25,627 bases of DNA from an uncultured Acidimicrobiaceae bacterium (GTDB lineage: Bacteria; Actinomycetota; Acidimicrobiia; Acidimicrobiales; Ilumatobacteraceae): contig CAIXHI010000475.1 of assembly GCA_903919215.1 (NCBI GenBank), positions 1 to 25,627 on the forward strand, written 5' to 3'. The notes under the pieces were generated by a model that was not told the origin of the DNA, searched no databases, and saw only the letters and a program-made list of their open reading frames with translations. Positions 1-7,380 of the stretch are shown here, in pieces (the first letter of the stretch is position 1; each line of letters opens with the position of its first letter). The position numbers and the translations under genes were made by a program.

Positions 1-378
1 CCCGCTGTCGCTGCCAACCACGCGGCCCGGCACCGTGCGAGCCGACACCTGCCCCACCGGCGGGGGCTCGAACACATCGAGCCGGGTGGTCGTGGCCAGA
101 CCCGGCGACACGGCAACCACCACGCGACGCGCGGTGACGACTTGCACCTGGCCGGTGTCGGGTCCGCTGGCAGCGAGAATCGGCGACAACTGGCCGACCT
201 GGGTCAGTTGCGCGACGTACGCCACCTGCCCGCTGAGTTCCAGATCTGCGTCGTGCAACAACGACGTACGCATCCAACGAGTAACGAACACCCCGGTGGT
301 GGCCAGTGTGATCGCCACGATCGCCGTCGCGATACCAGCGACCTGTAAGCGCAGCGATGGACGACGGCGCTGAATCAT
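1..378 (-). CDS. Sensor histidine kinase, N-terminal part (cut by window edge)
   Basis: The minus strand is open from an ATG at 378 to the window edge (126 codons). The protein begins MIQRRRPSLRLQ, then has a hydrophobic helix at about residues 12-32, then a periplasmic-looking region with no charged clusters. This is the usual start of a membrane sensor kinase: short basic cytoplasmic tail, transmembrane helix, external sensing domain. The HAMP, dimerisation and ATPase domains would lie beyond position 1, so the kinase call rests on context. Its ATG overlaps the stop of the upstream response regulator in an ATGA (375-378), so the two are translationally coupled. Likely role: phosphorylate the neighbouring regulator in response to an envelope signal. 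The signal is unknown. Confidence 0.75.
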   Translation of the reverse strand, partial: MIQRRRPSLRLQVAGIATAIVAITLATTGVFVTRWMRTSLLHDADLELSGQVAYVAQLTQVGQLSPILAASGPDTGQVQVVTARRVVVAVSPGLATTTRLDVFEPPPVGQVSARTVPGRVVGSDSG

Positions 379-1034
379 CGATCGACCAGGCGATAGCCGG
401 CGCCGCGGACGGTCTCGATCGCGTCGGCTCCGAGCTTGCGCCGCAGCGCGTGCACATGCACCTCAATCACATTGTCTGGGCCGTCAAAGTCCTCGTCCCA
501 CACATTGTCCAGGATGTCGCGCTTGGCCACCACATCACCGGCATGGTCGGCGAGGTACTCGAGGACCGCGAACTCGCGTGCCGTGAGCGAGATCTCCTCA
601 CCGTTGAGCAGACACCGTCGGGCGCTCAGCTGCAAGGTGAGACTGCCCACCACCAGGTCGCTGGTGGCGCGGCCGCGGGCACGCCGAATGAGCGCGCGGA
701 GTCGGGCGACGAGCACGACGTACGAGAACGGCTTGGAGAGAAAGTCGTCGGCGCCAGTGTCCAGCGCCTCGGCCTCGTCGAACTCACCGTCCTTGGCCGT
801 CAGCATCAGGATCGGCGTCTCGACGCCGCGTGACCTCAGTTCGGCGCAGACTCGGTAGCCGTTCAGCCCGGGCAACATGATGTCGAGGACGATCGCGTCG
901 TACTTGTGCTCAACGGCAGCCCACAGTCCGTCCGTTCCGGTGTGCGCGAGGTCGACGATGAACCCTTCGGCCTGCAGCCCGCGCTGGACGGCAGTCGCGA
1001 GCCGTACTTCGTCATCGACCACCAGAACACGCAT
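375..1034 (-). CDS. OmpR/PhoB-family response regulator
   Basis: 219 aa, normal length for the family. The receiver domain (about 1-115) has acidic pocket D7/D8, phosphoacceptor D51 in the sequence LDIMLPG, switch T79 and K101 before PF. The C-terminal winged-helix DNA-binding domain (about 125-217) ends in the typical wing sequence TVRGAGYRL. All key residues are present, so it should be an active phosphorylation-dependent transcription factor. It is followed by its kinase with a 4-bp overlap and diverges from an HtrA-like protease gene across 84 bp. That layout recalls the mycobacterial MprA/MprB-PepD envelope-stress system, so regulation of the protease by this regulator is a reasonable inference. 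Orthology to MprA is not proven. Confidence 0.95.
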   Translation of the reverse strand: MRVLVVDDEVRLATAVQRGLQAEGFIVDLAHTGTDGLWAAVEHKYDAIVLDIMLPGLNGYRVCAELRSRGVETPILMLTAKDGEFDEAEALDTGADDFLSKPFSYVVLVARLRALIRRARGRATSDLVVGSLTLQLSARRCLLNGEEISLTAREFAVLEYLADHAGDVVAKRDILDNVWDEDFDGPDNVIEVHVHALRRKLGADAIETVRGAGYRLVDR

Positions 1035-1049
1035 AGCTGCATTGTTGCA

Positions 1050-1080
1050 GGGCAGGTCCTGAAGAACACTTCAGCTGCCC
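1050..1080. promoter_or_regulatory. Inverted repeat in the divergent regulator/protease intergenic region
   Basis: GGGCAG (1050-1055) and CTGCCC (1075-1080) flank a perfect CTGAAG-aaca-CTTCAG palindrome (1059-1074), with only a 3-nt bulge between the arms. It sits in the 84-bp gap between the divergent response regulator and protease genes, where both promoters must lie. A shared operator is the simplest reading. A transcribed hairpin in the 5' leader of the protease mRNA is the alternative. Confidence 0.4.
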
Positions 1081-1118
1081 TCAGCGTGTTTTCTGCTGCG
1101 AGCGGTAAGGATGCGTAC

Positions 1119-2279
1119 ATGTCGCTGCTCGATGATCTGGATACGTTCCCCGCTTCGTCGCCGTTGCCGCCGCCGCCACCTGCTCTGGATTCGCAGGGCC
1201 CCTCGCGCGTCGGTCGCATGGTGGGCGCCGTGGCCGCGTGTGCGGCGTTGTCGGCAGGTGTCGCCTACACAACGGTCAAGCTCACCGAATCCGACGCAGC
1301 GAACGTCACGTACGTAGCCACTGCCTCGGGACAGAGCAGCAGTGGCAACCCCTCGCCCCTCGGCGACCTCCACCAGTTGCTCGCCACGGTGATGCCCGCC
1401 GTGGTGGCTATCGAGGTGTCCAATGGCAGCGGCGGCGACGTCACACCGGTCGCTGCTGGTTCGGGCGTGATCATCTCCAACGACGGGCTGCTGCTGACCA
1501 ACGCCCACGTTGTGAACGCCGCCGACGACGCAGGTAAGGCCCTCGATGCTCCGGTGTTCACAGTGAAGATGGCCGACGGCACCGTCCGCGAAGCCAAGGT
1601 GCTGGGCGCTTCTGCCGACTACGACGTGGCGCTCATGCAACTCACCGACTCCACCGATCTGCACCCACTCGCGCTCGCAGATGCGACGCAGTTCCGTGTC
1701 GGCGATGCTGTTGTCGCGATCGGCAATGCACTCGACCTTGGCGACACACCAACCGTCACCACCGGCATCATCTCGGCGCTCGACCGCAGCCTCCGAGAGA
1801 CCGACACCGTCACGCTCCACGGCCTCATCCAGACCGATGCAGCGATCAACCATGGCAACTCGGGTGGCGCCCTCGTGAACGCCAACGGCGAGCTCGTCGG
1901 CATCAACACGGCGGGCTACAGCGACGCCCAGAACGTGGGCTTCGCAATCTCAGTGGCCACCATCAAAGCTCTACTCGCTGATCTCAAGGCGGGCAAGGAG
2001 ATCAAGGCCTCGCCGGTCGGCTTCATCGGTATCAACGTTGCCCAGACACCGTACGGCCTCACCGTCACCACGGTGCAAGACGGCACACCGGCTGCCGATG
2101 TCGGCATTCAGGCCGGTGACGTCATCACTCAGGTCGGCGACACGAAGATCTCCACCCAAGGTCAACTCCAGACGGCACTGCGCGCCGCACCTCCTGGCTC
2201 GGTCACGAAGATCACCGTCGATCGCAACGGCACCGCCATCACCTTCGACGTCACCCTCGCCGAACGACCGATTCCCTAG
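1119..2279 (+). CDS. HtrA/DegP-like membrane-anchored serine protease with PDZ domain
   Basis: 386 aa from ATG 1119, preceded by TAAGGA about 7 nt upstream. The frame is open further upstream, but that stretch overlaps the divergent regulator. Order: a short proline-rich cytoplasmic tail (about 1-30), one transmembrane helix (about 34-52), a low-complexity linker, a trypsin-like domain (about 85-275) and one PDZ domain (about 290-380). The catalytic triad is visible: H130 in TNAHV, D169 in ADYDVALMQL, S248 in GNSGGAL. The protease domain should face outside and degrade or refold misfolded envelope proteins, with PDZ binding exposed C-termini. It is divergent from the response regulator, as PepD accompanies MprAB in mycobacteria. 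Its stop overlaps the convergent CtaG stop by 3 bp (2277-2279 against 2276-2278). Confidence 0.93.
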   Translation: MSLLDDLDTFPASSPLPPPPPALDSQGPSRVGRMVGAVAACAALSAGVAYTTVKLTESDAANVTYVATASGQSSSGNPSPLGDLHQLLATVMPAVVAIEVSNGSGGDVTPVAAGSGVIISNDGLLLTNAHVVNAADDAGKALDAPVFTVKMADGTVREAKVLGASADYDVALMQLTDSTDLHPLALADATQFRVGDAVVAIGNALDLGDTPTVTTGIISALDRSLRETDTVTLHGLIQTDAAINHGNSGGALVNANGELVGINTAGYSDAQNVGFAISVATIKALLADLKAGKEIKASPVGFIGINVAQTPYGLTVTTVQDGTPAADVGIQAGDVITQVGDTKISTQGQLQTALRAAPPGSVTKITVDRNGTAITFDVTLAERPIP

Positions 2280-3097
2280 CGGCGATACGTGTTTGCGTCG
2301 GCGGGTTCCTTGCCGAACCTGGCGAAGTAGACGTAGCCCATGATGATCCACATGAACCACCCGCCGGCGATCTTCATCAGCACGCCTGCCAACTGCTGAT
2401 CGTCGATCGCGTTCATCCCCCACACACGAACCGCCTGTTGCCCGTAGTGGCGGTACACCGGGTTGTCGGCCATCGACAGCCACATGGCTGGCACCGTGGG
2501 CACCACACCCTGCAGGAACAAATAGATCATCGTGCCAGCGGGCTTCATTCGCAGTTCCGGGAGTGGCCCCACCACAGGTGCCCACATCAACAGGGCTGTC
2601 AGCACGACTGCGACGTGGAGCAAGTAGTGCAGTGGGCCATTCACCGTCGCTGTGTTCACCACACCGGGTACGTGCAACACCATGATCACGCCGTTGTAGA
2701 GGACTGCCGCCACGACCGGGCGGGTCAGGAACGCGACCACGCGGTACGTACGTCCGTTGCCCACCAACACTCGTAGCAACCATTCCGGCGTCGCCAACAA
2801 CACCAGCGGCGGCAGGAAGTAGCTCAACATCATGTGCTGGATCATGTGCACGAAGTAGAGGTAGTCCTCGCCGATCTGGTGGATCGGCCACGTGCTCGCA
2901 GTGAACAACACCAGCATCGCCAGCACGAAGCACCACAGGTGACGACGGGTGATCACCGCCTCGCCGTTCGGCACCGCATTGGGTCCGATGACACGCACGA
3001 CATAGATGTACGCCGCGACCAGAAACACCACGAGGAGATAGACCTCGACGTTCGGTTGGAACCGCCACGGGTCCGCGAACCGTGCGGCAGCGAACAT
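2276..3097 (-). CDS. ctaG: Cytochrome c oxidase assembly factor CtaG (caa3_CtaG family)
   Basis: 273 aa, very hydrophobic, with about seven membrane helices. The conserved helix with TWPIH, then FVHMIQHMML, then PPLVLL matches the caa3_CtaG family (Pfam caa3_CtaG), which in Bacillus is needed for maturation of the caa3 oxidase, probably at the CuB/CuA copper insertion step. Several histidines (STWPIH, FVHMIQHMM, LLHVAV, VLHVPG) are candidate copper ligands. It is the last gene of the oxidase operon, starting 4 nt after the ctaF stop. No clear Shine-Dalgarno is visible, so it is probably coupled to ctaF. The position fits co-production of the assembly factor with its oxidase. Confidence 0.9.
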   Translation of the reverse strand: MFAAARFADPWRFQPNVEVYLLVVFLVAAYIYVVRVIGPNAVPNGEAVITRRHLWCFVLAMLVLFTASTWPIHQIGEDYLYFVHMIQHMMLSYFLPPLVLLATPEWLLRVLVGNGRTYRVVAFLTRPVVAAVLYNGVIMVLHVPGVVNTATVNGPLHYLLHVAVVLTALLMWAPVVGPLPELRMKPAGTMIYLFLQGVVPTVPAMWLSMADNPVYRHYGQQAVRVWGMNAIDDQQLAGVLMKIAGGWFMWIIMGYVYFARFGKEPADANTYRR

Positions 3098-3101
3098 GGC
3101 G

Positions 3102-3434
3102 TCAGCTAGCGAAGAACTGGAACGTGGAGAGTGCCACGCAGTACACGAAGATCGCCAACCCCAAGCCGATGTAGAACATCAGGCTGAACAGCTTGTTGTC
3201 GAACTTCAAGTGCATGAAGATCATGATGATCATGAAGAACTTGATCGTCATCATGATCAGCAGCGCCGGCGTGGCGAAGCCGCCGAGGTGGATCCAGTAG
3301 GTCGAGGTCTCGAGCGCGGTGAGCAGAGCCAGCCACAGCGCGACCTTGATGAAGTACGAATCCTTGGGGATGTGCGGCTCTTCCGCGCCGTGGGCGTGAT
3401 GCCCGTGCTCGGTGTGCTCGTCAACAGTGTTCAT
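3102..3434 (-). CDS. ctaF: Cytochrome c oxidase subunit IV (prokaryotic type)
   Basis: 110 aa. A histidine-rich soluble N-terminus (TEHGHHAHGAEEPH) is followed by three membrane helices at about 27-46, 54-74 and 83-106. The helix 2 pattern KFFMIIMIFMHLKFDNK is typical of the prokaryotic COX4 family (COX4_pro), a small non-catalytic subunit of caa3 and related oxidases that stabilises the complex. GAGGT lies 6 nt before the ATG. It starts 9 nt after the ctaE stop, inside the oxidase operon. The histidine-rich tail could bind copper, but that is speculation. Confidence 0.9.
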   Translation of the reverse strand: MNTVDEHTEHGHHAHGAEEPHIPKDSYFIKVALWLALLTALETSTYWIHLGGFATPALLIMMTIKFFMIIMIFMHLKFDNKLFSLMFYIGLGLAIFVYCVALSTFQFFAS

Positions 3435-3443
3435 GGGAAGACC

Positions 3444-4070
3444 TCAGGCCGGGATCAGATAGACGAGGGTGAAGATGACCACCCACACGACGTCGACGAA
3501 GTGCCAGTAGAGACCGATCATCTCGACGGCCTCTGCCTTGTCGCCGGCCACCTTGTTGCGCGAGATGATGGCCACCATTGCCAGCAGCATGATCACGCCG
3601 ATGGACACGTGGACACCGTGGAAACCGGTGAGGGTGAAGAAGCTCGACGAGAACAGGCTGGTCGTGAAGCCGACACCCTCGTGGTAGAACGCCGTGAACT
3701 CGTAGACCTGCGCGCCGACGAACAGTGCACCGAGCAGCCCGGTGACCGCCAGCCACAGGTTGGTGTTGCGGTCGTCCTTGCGCTTGGCCGCGTTCACTGC
3801 CAGCACCATTGTGAGCGAGCTCATCAGCAGTACGAAACTGCTGACCGACGTGAGCGGGATGTCGAACAGCTGGGCCGGACCGACGCCCGAACCATGGCGG
3901 CCGCGGTACAGCATGTAGGTGCTGATGAGGCCGCCGAACAGCAAGCACTCGCTGCCGAGGAACAGCCACATCGCCAGCTTGTTGTTGCTGATACCGGTGA
4001 TGCTGCCGTGGGCGGCCGGACCGTGGTCGTCGTGACTGGTCACGGATTCGTGAACTGCGATGTCAGCCAA
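3444..4070 (-). CDS. ctaE: Cytochrome c oxidase subunit III
   Basis: 208 aa with five membrane helices, the short form without the first two helices of the seven-helix type. The conserved glutamate of subunit III is present (E41 in LGSECLLFGG), as are FHGVHVSIGV and the C-terminal YWHFVDVVWVVIF. The subunit helps maintain proton uptake and stability of subunit I. The start is a TTG at 4070: AAGGAG lies 10 nt upstream and the gene overlaps the ctaD stop by 8 bp. A GTG at codon 10 is an alternative. Translational coupling with ctaD is likely. Confidence 0.95.
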   Translation of the reverse strand: MADIAVHESVTSHDDHGPAAHGSITGISNNKLAMWLFLGSECLLFGGLISTYMLYRGRHGSGVGPAQLFDIPLTSVSSFVLLMSSLTMVLAVNAAKRKDDRNTNLWLAVTGLLGALFVGAQVYEFTAFYHEGVGFTTSLFSSSFFTLTGFHGVHVSIGVIMLLAMVAIISRNKVAGDKAEAVEMIGLYWHFVDVVWVVIFTLVYLIPA

Positions 4071-6027
4071 CGGAACTCAGCTCCTTGGTCTCGGACTCAC
4101 CGGTCGGCGGGTCGTAGTCGCTGTCCTCGGCGACCGAGGGCTCGAGCACCCAGCCGAAGATGCCGAGCAGCAGAATCGCTGCACCGACGACCGAGAGCAA
4201 CAGGTTGTAGATCACGCCGTAGGCGATGACGGGCAGGCCGAAGGCGAGCACGATCGGCCAGTACGACGGCGACGGCAGGTGAATGTGAGCGTCGGCCTTG
4301 GCTTCTTCAGCGGCCAGTACTTCTTCGGCAGAGCGCACCTTCACGAGTCGCGGACCCTTGTCGGTATCGACCTCTTCATACTTGCGGTGGAAGAACTCGT
4401 CCAGCGAGTGGACCGTGGGGATGGTGTCGAAGTTGTGTTCCTTCGGCGGGCTGGCAGTCATCCACTCGAGTGTGCGGGCATCCCACGGGTCGAGCGGGGC
4501 CTTCTCAGCCTTCTTCGCCGTGACGACCACGTTGACGAGGAACATGAACACGCCAGAAGCGATCAGGAACGAACCGACCGTGGCGATCTGGTTCCAGAAC
4601 TGCAGGTTGAAGAAGCCCTCACCTGTCAGCTTCTCCGGCCACACGACCATACGACGCGGCTGACCCTGCATGCCCAGGATGTGCATCGGGGCGAACGTCA
4701 GGTTCACACCGAAGAACATCAACCAGAAGTTCCACTTTCCGAGGCGCTCGTTGAGCAGCTTGCCGAACACCTTCGGCCACCAGTAGTAGAACCCGGCGAA
4801 CAGGCCCATCACTGCACCACCGACGATGACGTAGTGGAAGTGACCGACGATGTGATACGTGTCGGTCTGCTGGGTGTCGGCCGGGGCGACGGCGTGGGTG
4901 ACACCCGAAAGACCGCCGATGGTGAACAGCACGATGACACCGATAGCGAACATCATCGCTGTGGAGAACCACAGCTTGCCGCCCCACAAGGTGAGGGTCC
5001 AGTTGCAGATCTTCACGCCGGTCGGGATGGCGATGAGCATCGTCGCCACCGAGAACACGGCCACGCTCACCGGGCCGAGGCCGCTGGCGAACATGTGGTG
5101 GGCCCACACACCCCACCCGACGAAGCCGATGGCGGCGCCGGAGAAGACCACGAACTTGTAGCCGAACAGCGGCTTACGCGCGAACGTGGGGAGCACTTCG
5201 GAGATGATGCCGAAGCTCGGCAGGATGATGATGTACACCTCTGGGTGTCCGAAGATCCAGAACAAGTGCTGCCAGAGCAGTGGGTCGGCGCCCTTGTCGA
5301 CATCGAAGAACGCGGCACCGAAGTTTCGCTGGAAGCTGAGCAGGAACAGGGCCACGGTGATCACCGGCAGGGCGAACAGCAACAGGAACTGCACCACCAA
5401 CACCATCCAGGTGAACACCGGCATGTTCATCAACTTCATGCCGGGTGCTCGCATGTTCAGCACGGTCACGATCAGGTTGATCGAGCTGACCAAGGAGGCG
5501 ATACCGATGATCTGCAGGCCGAGGACCCAGAAGTCGATGCCATGGCTGGGCGAGAACAGGCGACTGCTGTTCGGCGAGTACATGAACCAACCGCCGTCGG
5601 CCGCGCCGCCGAGGAACCACGAGGTGTTGAGGAACACGCCGCCGAACAAGAACAACCAGAAGCTGAGGGCGTTCAGTCGGGGGAAGGCAACGTCGCGGGC
5701 ACCGACCTGCAAGGGCAGGAAGTAGTTCGCGAACGCTGCTGCCATCGGCATCACGAAGAGGAACACCATCGTGGTGGCGTGCATCGTGAACATCTCGTTG
5801 TAGAGACCTGCACTGAGCACCGTGTTGTCCGGCGCCGCCAACTGGAGGCGGATCAGCAGGGCTTCGCAACCGCCGACCAAGAAGAAGAACATGGCGACGA
5901 CGCCATACATGATGCCGATCTTCTTGTGATCGACGGTGAACACCCACGAACGCCAACCGGTGGCGGCGACGGGGCGACGGAAGACGCCAAGCGATTGCGT
6001 GGGCGTGGGGGATGCGATGAGTGCCAT
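4063..6027 (-). CDS. ctaD: Cytochrome c oxidase subunit I (A1-type haem-copper oxidase)
   Basis: 654 aa. All cofactor ligands are visible: haem a H83 and H398, haem a3 H396, CuB H261, H310 and H311. Y265 is the tyrosine that cross-links to CuB H261. The D-channel D112 and N101, the E263 of HPEVY and K-channel K339 are also present, so this is a proton-pumping A1-family oxidase that reduces O2 to water. After the twelve core helices there is a C-terminal extension with two further hydrophobic segments (about 585-630), as in other caa3-type subunit I proteins. AGGAG lies about 9-10 nt before the ATG. It starts 15 nt after the ctaC stop. Confidence 0.98.
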   Translation of the reverse strand: MALIASPTPTQSLGVFRRPVAATGWRSWVFTVDHKKIGIMYGVVAMFFFLVGGCEALLIRLQLAAPDNTVLSAGLYNEMFTMHATTMVFLFVMPMAAAFANYFLPLQVGARDVAFPRLNALSFWLFLFGGVFLNTSWFLGGAADGGWFMYSPNSSRLFSPSHGIDFWVLGLQIIGIASLVSSINLIVTVLNMRAPGMKLMNMPVFTWMVLVVQFLLLFALPVITVALFLLSFQRNFGAAFFDVDKGADPLLWQHLFWIFGHPEVYIIILPSFGIISEVLPTFARKPLFGYKFVVFSGAAIGFVGWGVWAHHMFASGLGPVSVAVFSVATMLIAIPTGVKICNWTLTLWGGKLWFSTAMMFAIGVIVLFTIGGLSGVTHAVAPADTQQTDTYHIVGHFHYVIVGGAVMGLFAGFYYWWPKVFGKLLNERLGKWNFWLMFFGVNLTFAPMHILGMQGQPRRMVVWPEKLTGEGFFNLQFWNQIATVGSFLIASGVFMFLVNVVVTAKKAEKAPLDPWDARTLEWMTASPPKEHNFDTIPTVHSLDEFFHRKYEEVDTDKGPRLVKVRSAEEVLAAEEAKADAHIHLPSPSYWPIVLAFGLPVIAYGVIYNLLLSVVGAAILLLGIFGWVLEPSVAEDSDYDPPTGESETKELSSVG

Positions 6028-6042
6028 CTCGTGGAGCTCCTG

Positions 6043-7248
6043 TTACTTCCGCTCGAGCAGGTAGGCGATGATCTCATCGATCTGAGCCTCGGTAAGACCC
6101 AACGCCGGCATGCCACGGGTCTTGCCACCCGTGCTGCCGAGATTCTTCGGGTCGGTGTACATCGGCTTCATCGCCGGGGCGTTGCGGATCCACTCACGCA
6201 GGTTGGCCTCGTTGAAGCACTCAGCCGTGACGCCCTTCAGATACAGCGCACCGAACTCGTCGGGCGGTGCATTCCAGAGCGTGTCGCGGCACTCATCGGT
6301 CAGCAAGTCGAACGTCCAGCCAGCGAACGCGGTTCGCGTCAGCAAGTTGGTGAGGTTCGGCGCGGCGCCGGACAGCACGTAGAGGTCGGGCTCAGCGAGT
6401 ACAGGCTTGCCGTCGCCGTCCTGCAGACCGTTCACCTGGTGACAACGGCTGCACTGGGCGATGAAGGTGCTCTGACCCACGGCGGCGGCGGTGCCGGCCT
6501 CTGGCGCGGTGTACGCCTCGGTCTGGTTCGTGACCCACGTCTGGAAATCGGCCGTGTTCAGAGCAATCGCTGCCTGACGCATACGCGCGTGGCTGAGTCC
6601 ACAGAACTCGGTGCACTGACCGGTGTAGAGACCGGGCTGGTCGGCCTGCAGTCGCAGCGTGTGCAGACGGCCGGGGACGGCGTCGCGCTTACCGTTCAGC
6701 CGCGGGATCCAGAAGCTGTGAATGACATCGCGGCTGGTGATGCGCAACAGCACATCAGTGTTGGCGGGGATGACGAGTTCAGCGCTGGTGACGATGGATT
6801 CGGGGATGACGACCCCACCGCACTCGCTGCCCTTGGCGTAGTCGTACTCCCACCACCACTGCTGACCGGTGACGTTGATGACGCAGTTGTTGTCCTTCTT
6901 GTCGAGGGAGAACACCTGGCTCACGGTAGGGACGCAGATCGCCGCAAGGATGATCGCCGGGAGGATGGTCAGCGCGATCTCGAGCTTCGGGTTGCCATGC
7001 GATTGCTCGGGGATGTCCTGACCGCGGTCCTTGAACTTCCAGATCGCGTAGCCCACCACCGCGAACACGATGATGCCGACGACACCGGCCACGTAGAACA
7101 CCGGACGCTGGAGGTCGTCGATGCTGCGGGCATTGGAGCCAGCCGGATCGAACGTGTCCTGAGGTGCATTCTTGGCGCAGCCTGCGAGGAGTAATCCGAG
7201 GGCGGCCGCAGCCGCGACACGACGACGACGAGAGGGTTTGACGAACAC
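6043..7248 (-). CDS. ctaC: Cytochrome c oxidase subunit II fused to cytochrome c (caa3-type)
   Basis: 401 aa from GTG 7248. Lipobox LAGC (C24) predicts a lipoprotein anchor. Two membrane helices (about 50-70 and 90-110) follow, then the cupredoxin domain with the full CuA set: H177, C212, E214, C216, H220, M223. A C-terminal cytochrome c domain has CxxCH at 266-270 and likely axial Met M380 in RGMPALG. The protein accepts electrons from a soluble or bound cytochrome and passes them through CuA to subunit I. Oddity: about 110 residues separate CxxCH from the Met, and this stretch carries an extra cysteine pair (C320, C344). TAGCCT 7 nt upstream of the GTG suggests a leaderless transcript starting the ctaCDEFG operon. 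Confidence 0.96.
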   Translation of the reverse strand: MFVKPSRRRRVAAAAALGLLLAGCAKNAPQDTFDPAGSNARSIDDLQRPVFYVAGVVGIIVFAVVGYAIWKFKDRGQDIPEQSHGNPKLEIALTILPAIILAAICVPTVSQVFSLDKKDNNCVINVTGQQWWWEYDYAKGSECGGVVIPESIVTSAELVIPANTDVLLRITSRDVIHSFWIPRLNGKRDAVPGRLHTLRLQADQPGLYTGQCTEFCGLSHARMRQAAIALNTADFQTWVTNQTEAYTAPEAGTAAAVGQSTFIAQCSRCHQVNGLQDGDGKPVLAEPDLYVLSGAAPNLTNLLTRTAFAGWTFDLLTDECRDTLWNAPPDEFGALYLKGVTAECFNEANLREWIRNAPAMKPMYTDPKNLGSTGGKTRGMPALGLTEAQIDEIIAYLLERK

Positions 7249-7255
7249 GGAGTCG

Positions 7256-7261
7256 AGGCTA
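7256..7261 (-). promoter_or_regulatory. Predicted -10 box (TAGCCT) for ctaC
   Basis: Minus-strand TAGCCT lies 7 nt before the GTG of ctaC, matching the TANNNT actinobacterial -10 box at leaderless spacing. It lies after the hairpin at 7321-7350, so the canonical oxidase operon appears to have its own promoter. Confidence 0.55.
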
Positions 7262-7320
7262 GCCGCCGCTCTACAGCCAATGCCACTTTCGCCGCGAGGG
7301 GGAGTTACCGCTCCAACGCG

Positions 7321-7350
7321 AACGAGCGACCCTCTGCAGGGTCGCTCGTT
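7321..7350 (-). terminator. Strong hairpin between the divergent oxidase-like set and ctaC
   Basis: Perfect 13-bp stem: AACGAGCGACCCT (7321-7333) and its complement (7338-7350), with a 4-nt loop. It lies 30 nt downstream of the stop of the 7381-8511 gene. There is no clear T-tract, so it may act as an intrinsic-like terminator or as an mRNA 3'-end stabiliser. It separates two transcription units. Confidence 0.7.
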
Positions 7351-7380
7351 CGGGATCGATTACTTCGGACTGGGTGGTCG

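Noticed and set aside
906..1118. Longer N-terminus for the HtrA-like protease from an ATG at 906
   Set aside because: It overlaps the divergent response regulator and encodes no signal or domain. ATG 1119 gives the normal cytoplasmic tail plus helix.
4060..7194. A 1044-codon open frame on the plus strand opposite ctaD and ctaC
   Set aside because: It is antisense to two unmistakable oxidase genes. Its product is a charged, His/Glu/Asp/Arg-rich sequence without domains, typical of high-GC shadow frames.
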